DNA of 5,146 nt from Pseudomonadota bacterium (lineage in GTDB: Bacteria; Pseudomonadota; Gammaproteobacteria; UBA5335). A program made the translations under genes and the position numbers. The stretch is from assembly GCA_021783685.1 (NCBI GenBank), contig JAJXTQ010000158.1, forward strand, positions 1 to 5,146. Direction: 5' to 3'. Positions 1 to 4,534 of the stretch are shown here, one piece after another. Position 1 is the first letter of the stretch. Each line of letters starts with the position of its first letter. Below the pieces are notes generated by a model. The model was given only the letters and a program-made list of their open reading frames with translations, made no database searches and was not told the DNA's origin.

Positions 1-234
1 GAGCTCGGCGGCCTGCCGGCGCAGCCCGGCATCTTCGCGCAGCGCGGAGTCCACCAGGCGCGCCAGCACCGGATCACCGGTCTGGTTCCACCACGCGGCG
101 GGAGCTGCCTGCGCCTGCGCGGCGCAGACGCAGCGGCCTGCCGGCGCTCGCGGCGCGGCGCATCCGCTCAGCTCGCAGGTCAGCAAGAGTCCGGCCAGGA
201 CGGCCAGCAGGTTCCAGACAAAAGTGCTTCGCAC
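1..234 (-). CDS. NodT/OprM-type outer-membrane efflux lipoprotein, N-terminal part (runs off left edge)
   Basis: Reading the minus strand from a GTG at 234 gives 78 uninterrupted codons to the window edge. Residues 1-25 form a lipoprotein signal: R2 near the start, a hydrophobic stretch at about 5-19 (FVWNLLAVLAGLLLT), then the lipobox L22-S23-G24-C25, with C25 the expected lipidated residue. After a short Ala/Pro/Gln-rich linker comes AAWWNQTGDPVLARLVDSAL (46-65) followed by a charged helix ending RRQAAEL. This W..-x-DP-x-L-x-x-L-x-x-x-AL pattern is the usual start of the mature region of NodT-family outer-membrane channel subunits of tripartite RND efflux pumps. Family members are roughly 450-500 residues, so most of the gene lies outside. 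No ATG is in frame upstream and the ribosome site is weak, so the GTG is chosen because it gives a proper signal peptide. The pump's substrate cannot be told. It probably has no link to the sugar genes. Confidence 0.72.
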   Translation of the reverse strand, partial: MRSTFVWNLLAVLAGLLLTCELSGCAAPRAPAGRCVCAAQAQAAPAAWWNQTGDPVLARLVDSALREDAGLRRQAAEL

Positions 235-267
235 GCTCGTTGGGCGGCAGGAATGACGGCATCCGGG

Positions 268-298
268 ATTGTACGGGTGCGCGCGCGCGCGCTTCGAA
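268..298 (-). promoter_or_regulatory. Candidate promoter of the efflux lipoprotein gene
   Basis: On the minus strand TACAAT (273-268) matches the sigma-70 -10 consensus at five of six positions and lies 33 bases before the GTG start at 234. The best -35 candidate, TTCGAA (298-293), matches only three of six and sits at a long 19-bp spacing. The spacer is mostly the alternating GC tract. The -10 is convincing and the -35 is not. Confidence 0.35.
277..292. repeat. Alternating purine-pyrimidine tract (GT then GC repeats)
   Basis: Sixteen bases alternate strictly, GT followed by seven GC units. Such tracts can adopt left-handed Z-DNA under negative supercoiling and are prone to slippage. It lies immediately upstream of the lipoprotein gene's -10 hexamer, in what would be the promoter spacer. 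The tract is seen directly; any effect on expression is inference. Confidence 0.6.
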
Positions 299-361
299 CA
301 GGGGCCGATCCCCGCAGCGAGGCCCGCCTGAGCGTGCGCAACCCCAGCCACGCAACCGTGG

Positions 362-379
362 GATAACCGATTGGTTATC
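362..379. promoter_or_regulatory. Perfect inverted repeat, candidate operator of the sugar transporter operon
   Basis: GATAACC (362-368), a four-base centre GATT, and GGTTATC (373-379) form a perfect 7+7 bp dyad in an 18-bp site. The AT-containing arms and lack of a following T run argue against a terminator. The size suits a dimeric helix-turn-helix regulator such as a LacI-, GntR- or LysR-family protein, but no regulator gene is in the window and the family cannot be assigned. It lies 211 bases before the binding-protein start codon, which implies either a long leader or binding upstream of the promoter as an activator site. Confidence 0.5.
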
Positions 380-574
380 GACACAAGCCATAAAGCGTAT
401 TTGCCCCTAAATGGGCCTTCTATAGCATCGTCGTCGCCGAGGCGTTGGACGATGGATCGGAATCGTGTGCGGGGGACCATGCATACGGGTATTCCCCCAG
501 ACCGAAAATGTCCCGGTTTCCCGCGCCGCGAATACCGGGCGATGTTTTGCACCATGTTGCGTTTCATAACGATG

Positions 575-580
575 AGGAGG
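575..580 (+). promoter_or_regulatory. Shine-Dalgarno that fixes the binding-protein start
   Basis: AGGAGG is a perfect anti-16S match and lies 9 bases before the ATG at 590. The same frame is open back to before 371 and contains earlier ATGs (for example at 542, 554 and 572), but none has a comparable ribosome site, and starting upstream would bury the Tat signal. This decides the start at 590. Confidence 0.85.
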
Positions 581-589
581 AGATTTTCC

Positions 590-1672
590 ATGGCTACAGA
601 AAAACCCCGCCGAGTATTCGGCCCCGGACAGGAATCGCGGCGCAACCTGATCAAGACCGCGCTGGCCGGCGCGGCAATGAGCGCAACCGCCCTGCCGGGA
701 CTGGCCCAGGCGGCGGAAACCGGGCAATTCCCCTTCGCGGACCACCCGAAATGGCGTTTCGTGTTCGTCAACCACGTGACCACGAACCCCTTCTTCGTGC
801 CCACCCAGTACGGGATCGAGGACGCCTGCAAGCTGCTCGGCTGTACCTACCAGTGGACCGGCTCGCAGAATTCGATCGCCACCGAGATGGTCAACTCGAT
901 GAACGCGGCCATCGCCTCCCACGCCGACGCCATCGCCGTGTGCCTGGTGGATCCGCACGCCTTCAACGATCCGACCGACCGCGCGCTGCAGGCCGGCATC
1001 CCGGTGTTCTCCTACAACGCCGACGTGACCGGCAACCACCGCCTGGCCTACATCGGCCAGGATCTGTACAACGCCGGCATGGCGCTGGGCGAGCGCATCG
1101 TCAGCCTGGTGGACTCGGGCGAGGTGGCCGGTTTCATCGCCACGCCGGGCCAGCTCAACATCCAGCCGCGCCTGGACGGCGCGCGCGACGCCATCAAGAA
1201 ATCGGGCAAGAAGATCACCCTGCACGAAGTCGCCAGCGGCGCGAAGGTGAACGAGGAATTCTCGGCCGTCGAAGCCTTCTACCTGGGCCATCCCAACCTC
1301 AAGGGCATGTTCGCGGTGGATGCCGGCAGCACCGAGGCGGTGGGCGCGACCATGCGCAAGCACGGCCTGGCCAAGAAGGGCGTCAAGGCGGGCGGTTTCG
1401 ACATGCTTCCCGGTACCCTCAAGGAAATCCACGAGGGCAACCTGGACTTCACCATCGACCAGCAGCCCTACCTGCAAGGCTTCTACACCGTGCTGGAAAT
1501 GTTCCTGTACATGATGTCGGGCGGCCTGACCGGCCCCTCGGACATCAACACCGGCCTGAAATTCGTCACCGCGAGCAGCGTCGGACCGTACCTGAACACC
1601 ACCAGCCGCTTCGAAGGCAACTCGAAGGACCAGAAGCTCATTGCCCGCAAGGGGCCGATCGGAGCGGTCTGA
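590..1672 (+). CDS. Tat-exported periplasmic sugar-binding protein of a CUT2 ABC importer
   Basis: This 360-residue protein is the periplasmic solute receptor of the importer encoded downstream. It starts with a twin-arginine signal: S16-R17-R18-N19-L20-I21-K22 fits the S-R-R-x-hydrophobic-x-K motif, followed by an Ala-rich hydrophobic segment and a likely cut after A39-Q40-A41. The mature part (about 319 residues) has the type I periplasmic-binding-protein fold of the RbsB family (Peripla_BP_4). The first strand and ligand loop read FVFVNHVTTNPFF at 57-69, a hinge-side IPVFSYNAD and IGQDLYNAG follow, then QPRLDG around R194, GGFD at 268-271 and TIDQQPY at 288-294, the segments where this family contacts sugars. 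The stop is 6 bases before the permease start, so the two are co-transcribed. The ligand is inferred to be an aldopentose (or a related aldose) from the neighbouring dehydrogenase and dehydratase. Tat export is less common than Sec export for such proteins and suggests folding before export. Confidence 0.9.
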   Translation: MATEKPRRVFGPGQESRRNLIKTALAGAAMSATALPGLAQAAETGQFPFADHPKWRFVFVNHVTTNPFFVPTQYGIEDACKLLGCTYQWTGSQNSIATEMVNSMNAAIASHADAIAVCLVDPHAFNDPTDRALQAGIPVFSYNADVTGNHRLAYIGQDLYNAGMALGERIVSLVDSGEVAGFIATPGQLNIQPRLDGARDAIKKSGKKITLHEVASGAKVNEEFSAVEAFYLGHPNLKGMFAVDAGSTEAVGATMRKHGLAKKGVKAGGFDMLPGTLKEIHEGNLDFTIDQQPYLQGFYTVLEMFLYMMSGGLTGPSDINTGLKFVTASSVGPYLNTTSRFEGNSKDQKLIARKGPIGAV

Positions 1673-1678
1673 CCAACG

Positions 1679-2716
1679 ATGAAAGCTGAAACCAACGTGA
1701 ACGGATCGCGCGACGCCGGGACGGCATCGACGCGACCCGCCTCGGGGGTGATGCAGGGGTGCCGGAGCATGCTCCGGCGCGCCCTCCAGTGGCGCGAGAC
1801 CGGGATCCTGGTCGCGGTCGTGCTCCTGCTCGCCTATTTCCAGTTCGCATCCCGGTATTTCCTGTCCTGGGACAACCTCGCAGTCCTCGGGCAGTACGCC
1901 GCCGCGCCCGCCATCATCGCCGCCGGCGAGGTCATGGTGCTGATCTGCGGCGAGCTCGACCTGTCCGCCGGGCAGGTCTACGCCATGGCGCCCTTCGTCA
2001 TGTACTTCGCGCAGCGCGCGGGAGCACCCATCATGGTGGCCGTGCTGCTGGCCATCCTGGCGGCGGGAGTCGTCGGCCTGCTCAACGGCCTGATCACCGT
2101 GGGGCTGCGCATCCCCTCCTTCGTGACCACCCTGGGCATGCTGTTTTTCATCAACGGCTTCAACCTCACCATCTCCGGCGGTTTCCCGGTGCAACCGTCC
2201 ACCCACGGATTCATGGCCGTGGTGCTGGGCCAGAACGCGCTGATCGACATCGTCTGGGCGGTGATCATCGCCATCGTGTTCCAGGCCTTCCTGACCAAGA
2301 CCCGATGGGGCCTGCATACCCTGGCCACCGGTGGCAACCCCATCGGCGCCGCCGAGGTGGGCATTCCCATCGACGTGGTGCGGGTGGGCAATTTCGTGCT
2401 GTGCAGCGCGCTGGCCGGCTTCGCCGGGGTGCTGGATGCCTTCCGCATCGGCTCCATCGATCCCTTGGCGGGCGGCTCGCAGATCATGTTCATGGCCATC
2501 GCCTCCTCGGTGATCGGCGGCACCCTGCTCACCGGCGGCTCCGGCACCGTGATCGGCGCGCTGCTGGGGGCCGTGGCCCTGGGCGTGCTCAAGGACGGCT
2601 TCACCATCCTCGGGGTCAGCGCCTACACCTTCGACATGATCCTGGGCGCGGCGATCGTGGTGACCATGTTCATGAACGTGCGCCTGAACCGCATGCGCGA
2701 ACGGGGGAGCAAGTGA
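1679..2716 (+). CDS. CUT2-family sugar ABC transporter permease (RbsC/FrcC-like)
   Basis: This is a 345-residue inner-membrane subunit of the BPD_transp_2 family; a homodimer would form the sugar channel. Hydrophobic segments begin near residue 42 (GILVAVVLLLAYF) and recur to the C-terminus, about eight to ten in all. Family marks include GELDLSAG at 91-98, SFVTTLGMLF with NG at 147-160, ATGGNP at 216-221 followed by AAEVGIP (the loop expected to dock the ATPase), and a Gly-rich SSVIGGTLLTGGSGT near the end. The first 30 or so residues are polar and not conserved. The ATG at 1679 has only a distant GGAG (1661-1664), so translation may be coupled to the binding-protein gene 6 bases upstream; GTG 1748 or ATG 1751 are alternative starts. 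The stop overlaps the ATPase start by one base. Type of transporter is secure; the sugar is inferred. Confidence 0.92.
   Translation: MKAETNVNGSRDAGTASTRPASGVMQGCRSMLRRALQWRETGILVAVVLLLAYFQFASRYFLSWDNLAVLGQYAAAPAIIAAGEVMVLICGELDLSAGQVYAMAPFVMYFAQRAGAPIMVAVLLAILAAGVVGLLNGLITVGLRIPSFVTTLGMLFFINGFNLTISGGFPVQPSTHGFMAVVLGQNALIDIVWAVIIAIVFQAFLTKTRWGLHTLATGGNPIGAAEVGIPIDVVRVGNFVLCSALAGFAGVLDAFRIGSIDPLAGGSQIMFMAIASSVIGGTLLTGGSGTVIGALLGAVALGVLKDGFTILGVSAYTFDMILGAAIVVTMFMNVRLNRMRERGSK
1761..1778. repeat. 18-bp perfect palindrome in the 5' part of the permease gene
   Basis: GCCGGAGCATGCTCCGGC is a perfect palindrome that in RNA gives a 7-bp GC-rich stem with a CATG loop. It covers codons 28-34 of the permease, inside the poorly conserved N-terminal extension and just before the first membrane segment. 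The in-frame ATG for Met31 lies in the loop. It may be a translational attenuator or an incidental GC-rich dyad. Confidence 0.55.
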
Positions 2717-3522
2717 TGTCCGATTCCGATACCCGGCCCCCGGCTCCCGCCGGCGGCGATGACGTGCTGCGCGGCGAGCACCTGTCCAAGCGCTTCGGCG
2801 CGGTCACCGCGCTCCAGGACGTGAACTTCCGGCTGCGTCGCGGCGAAGTGCTGGCCCTGCTGGGCGACAACGGCGCCGGCAAGTCCACCCTGATGAAAAT
2901 CCTCACCGGCTACCAGCAGCCCAGCAGCGGCCAGCTGTTCCTGGACGGCAAGCCGCTGAAGCTCGAATCGGTGGGGCATGCCCGCGAATGCGGCATCGAG
3001 ACGGTCTACCAGGACCTGGCGGTGGTCAGCGGCCTGAGCGTGTTCCGCAACATGTTCCTGCGGCGCGAGCTCACCCGGGGAGGCTTCCTGCGCATCCTGG
3101 ACGACCGCACGATGCGCAAGCAGGCGGCCGAGCACCTGCGGCGCATCGGGGTCAACGTGCCCTCGGTGGACGTGGAGATCGCCAAGCTCTCCGGCGGCCA
3201 GCGCCAGGCGGTGGCGGTGGCGCGCGCGGTCTACACCAAGGCGCGCATCCTGCTGCTCGACGAGCCGACGGCCGCCATGGGCGTGCGCGAGAGCGCGCAG
3301 ATCCTCGACCTGATCAAGCGCCTGCGCGACACGGGCGAGGTCTCGGTGATCATCGTGGCGCACAACTACGCCCAGGTGTTCGACGTCTGCGACCGGGTCA
3401 ACCTGCTGCAGAACGGGCGCATCACCTTCGACCGCGACACCCGCGACACCTCGATCCAGGAACTCACCGACATCGTGGTCAACGAGTATCGCCAGGCCCG
3501 CCAGCCTGCCGCCGCCGCCTGA
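2716..3522 (+). CDS. Single-domain sugar ABC transporter ATPase (FrcA-like)
   Basis: This 268-residue cytoplasmic ATPase would power the importer as a homodimer on the permease. All nucleotide-binding motifs are intact: Walker A GDNGAGKST at 50-58, Q-loop Gln99 (VYQDL), signature LSGGQ at 158-162, Walker B ILLLDEP at 178-184 with catalytic Glu183, and switch His216 (VAHNY). TAAMGVRES after Walker B is the form seen in sugar importers of the RbsA/XylG/FrcA group. Unlike RbsA, MglA or XylG (about 500 residues, two fused ATPase halves), it has one half only, as in the FrcA type. The ATG overlaps the permease TGA by one base and has GGGGGAG at 2703-2709 as ribosome site; the same frame is open far upstream through the permease gene, but that part is a shadow. 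It is the last gene of the operon, followed 3 bases later by the terminator hairpin. Confidence 0.92.
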   Translation: MSDSDTRPPAPAGGDDVLRGEHLSKRFGAVTALQDVNFRLRRGEVLALLGDNGAGKSTLMKILTGYQQPSSGQLFLDGKPLKLESVGHARECGIETVYQDLAVVSGLSVFRNMFLRRELTRGGFLRILDDRTMRKQAAEHLRRIGVNVPSVDVEIAKLSGGQRQAVAVARAVYTKARILLLDEPTAAMGVRESAQILDLIKRLRDTGEVSVIIVAHNYAQVFDVCDRVNLLQNGRITFDRDTRDTSIQELTDIVVNEYRQARQPAAAA

Positions 3523-3525
3523 GAT

Positions 3526-3562
3526 GGCCCCGGAGCCGGGCAGGAAGCCCGGCTCCGGGGCC
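3526..3562. terminator. GC-rich hairpin between convergent genes, probable bidirectional terminator
   Basis: GGCCCCGGAGCCGGGC (3526-3541) and its exact complement (3547-3562) form a perfect 16-bp stem with a 5-base AGGAA loop. It fills the 50-base gap between the ATPase stop (3522) and the SDR stop (3573), so it could end transcription from both sides. No clear T run follows on either strand, so it is not a classical intrinsic terminator; it may work with help or protect 3' ends of mRNA. Confidence 0.75.
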
Positions 3563-3572
3563 CTATGCGCCT

Positions 3573-4349
3573 TCAGGACGACACCCAGCCCCCGTCGACG
3601 ATGAATTCCTGCGCGTTGCACAACGCGCTGTCGTCGGCGGCCAGGAACAGGGCCATGGCGGCCACATGTTCCGGACGCACGCGGGTCTTGAGGAACTGGT
3701 TGGCGTCGATCACCTTCTCCGACTCGGGGTTCACCCACAGGCGCAGCTGGCGCTCGGTCATGACCCAGCCGGGCACCAGGGTGTTGACCCGGATGTTGTG
3801 CACCCCGAGGTCGCGCGCCAGGCTGCGCGTGAGGCCGTGCGCGGCGGCCTTCGCGGCCGCGTACACGGGCACGTTGGCGGTGCCCATGCGCCAGCTCACC
3901 GAACCGAAATTGATGATGGAGCCCCCTCCCAGCGCCTGCATCTGCGGCGCCACCGCCTGCGCGGCGAAGAACATCGGGCGCAGGTTGACGGCCATGCGCT
4001 CGTCCCAGTAGTCGACGCTCACGTCCTCGATGCGGTGGCGGTCGTCGCTGGCCGCGTTGTTCACCAGCACCGAGATGTCGCCGTGAAGCCGGCGAGCCGC
4101 CTCGATGCAGGCCTGCAGCGCGGAGACGTCGCGAAGGTCGCAAGGCATGAATTCGGGACGAATCCCGGTTTGCGCCTGCACCGACTCGACCAGTTCCCGG
4201 CTGGCCTGCTCGGCGATATCCACGAAAACCACCCGGGATTTCTGGCGCGCGAATTCCCGGGTCAGACTCGCGCCGATGCCGCTGCCCCCGCCCGTGATGA
4301 ACACGCTGCGCCCCTGCAGACTGGGATAGACGGCCCCCTGATCGATCAT
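3573..4349 (-). CDS. SDR-family NAD-dependent aldose 1-dehydrogenase (D-xylose/L-arabinose dehydrogenase-like)
   Basis: This 258-residue protein is a classical short-chain dehydrogenase, predicted to oxidise an aldose at C1 to the lactone in the cytoplasm. The cofactor loop TGGGSGIG is at 19-26, and Asp44 (VFVDIA) at the end of the second strand points to NAD+ rather than NADP+. CDL at 70-72, NNA at 97-99 and the catalytic set Asn122, Ser150, Tyr163 and Lys167 (YAAAK) are all present. From memory, YPSL near the start, SDDRH (101-105), YWDER (114-118), NFGSVSW (147-153) and the C-terminal DDSALC closely follow the Caulobacter-type D-xylose dehydrogenase. The frame extends 25 codons further upstream, but the ATG at 4349 has AGGAG 7 bases before it and gives the family's normal start. 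It is divergent from the dehydratase gene, the expected next enzyme, and convergent with the transporter operon. L-arabinose, D-galactose or L-fucose remain possible substrates. Confidence 0.88.
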   Translation of the reverse strand: MIDQGAVYPSLQGRSVFITGGGSGIGASLTREFARQKSRVVFVDIAEQASRELVESVQAQTGIRPEFMPCDLRDVSALQACIEAARRLHGDISVLVNNAASDDRHRIEDVSVDYWDERMAVNLRPMFFAAQAVAPQMQALGGGSIINFGSVSWRMGTANVPVYAAAKAAAHGLTRSLARDLGVHNIRVNTLVPGWVMTERQLRLWVNPESEKVIDANQFLKTRVRPEHVAAMALFLAADDSALCNAQEFIVDGGWVSS

Positions 4350-4356
4350 GTCGCTA

Positions 4357-4361
4357 CTCCT
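4357..4361 (-). promoter_or_regulatory. Shine-Dalgarno of the SDR gene
   Basis: On the minus strand AGGAG precedes the ATG at 4349 with a 7-base spacing. The upstream in-frame ATG at 4424 has no such site and would add 25 residues not seen in the family, so this site decides the start. Confidence 0.8.
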
Positions 4362-4366
4362 GCGTG

Positions 4367-4378
4367 GTGTGTGTGTGC
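4367..4378. repeat. Short GT dinucleotide repeat in the SDR leader
   Basis: Five GT units followed by GC alternate over 12 bases; the SDR mRNA leader would carry CA repeats just before its ribosome site. Such a tract is unstructured and could vary in length between strains. No function is shown. Confidence 0.5.
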
Positions 4379-4448
4379 CCGGTATTGGACCTGCGAAAAA
4401 CCCCCGTGCGGATGTCAAAACCATGATTGCTGAATAAGGAAAGCGGCA

Positions 4449-4477
4449 TTAACGCCCCCGGGCCCGGTTGCTAGCAT
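4449..4477 (+). promoter_or_regulatory. Candidate sigma-70 promoter of the dehydratase gene
   Basis: TTAACG (4449-4454) and TAGCAT (4472-4477) each match four of six consensus bases and are separated by exactly 17 bp. Transcription would start near 4484, giving a leader of about 50 bases. The spacer contains the GC palindrome CCGGGCCCGG, a possible regulator contact. Confidence 0.4.
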
Positions 4478-4534
4478 CCCCCGACATGTTCCGATTCAAA
4501 GAAAACGGCCTCGCGCCGGGAAAGGCCTGAAGGG

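Larger units (their letters stand above)
235..589. other. Divergent intergenic region between the efflux lipoprotein gene and the sugar transporter operon
   Basis: These 355 bases separate two divergent genes. Visible elements are the lipoprotein -10 (268-273), the alternating purine-pyrimidine tract (277-292), the inverted repeat (362-379), a modest hairpin with 6-bp arms GGGGGA/TCCCCC at 471-476 and 493-498, and the AGGAGG ribosome site at 575-580. A plus-strand promoter must lie here, but no good -35/-10 pair is visible. The best -10-like hexamers are TATAGC (421-426) and TATTTG (398-403, 17 bp after TTATCG at 375-380), both weak. This would fit an activator-dependent promoter. Open frames crossing this region have no ribosome sites and no recognisable protein, so no further gene is called. 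Confidence 0.6.
4350..4534. promoter_or_regulatory. Divergent control region for the dehydrogenase and dehydratase genes
   Basis: This 185-base region must hold both divergent promoters. On the minus strand there is an exact -35 consensus TTGACA (4418-4413), but no good -10 at 16-18 bp from it. On the plus strand, TTAACG (4449-4454) and TAGCAT (4472-4477), each four of six consensus bases with a 17-bp spacer, make a reasonable dehydratase promoter. Short dyads are present (CCGGGCCCGG at 4458-4467 inside that spacer, TGCTAGCA at 4469-4476, ATT-GCTG-AAT at 4426-4435), but none repeats the 362-379 palindrome. The imperfect promoters suggest regulator-dependent expression. Confidence 0.5.

Noticed and set aside
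74..391. A 105-codon minus-strand frame starting in the left intergenic region.
   Set aside because: It overlaps the lipoprotein frame out of phase, and its translation is Arg/Gly/Pro-rich with no signal peptide or motif. The GTG frame from 234 is better supported.
371..589. A 73-codon upstream extension of the binding protein.
   Set aside because: It lacks a ribosome site, contains no conserved sequence and would bury the Tat signal; AGGAGG before 590 marks the real start.
407..2317. A 636-codon open frame on the minus strand across the binding-protein and permease genes.
   Set aside because: It is antisense to two clearly recognised genes, rich in His/Gly/Asp/Arg as expected of a GC-rich complement, has no family motif and no ribosome site. 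It is a shadow frame.
2623..4143. A 506-codon minus-strand frame across the permease end, the ATPase and part of the SDR gene.
   Set aside because: It is antisense to the ATPase and out of frame with the SDR; it would also read through the terminator hairpin, and its composition is low-complexity.
4381..4391. GGTATTGGACC as a GntR-type operator (GGT-N5-ACC).
   Set aside because: Only three base pairs per arm are symmetric and flanking bases do not extend the dyad; this is expected by chance.
4350..4424. A 25-codon upstream extension of the SDR.
   Set aside because: It would place the ribosome site and GT repeat inside the coding region and adds residues absent from the family; the start at 4349 has a good ribosome site.
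2988..4433. A 481-codon plus-strand frame over the ATPase and, antisense, the SDR gene.
   Set aside because: It is out of frame with the intact ATPase and antisense to the intact SDR, with no recognisable domain.
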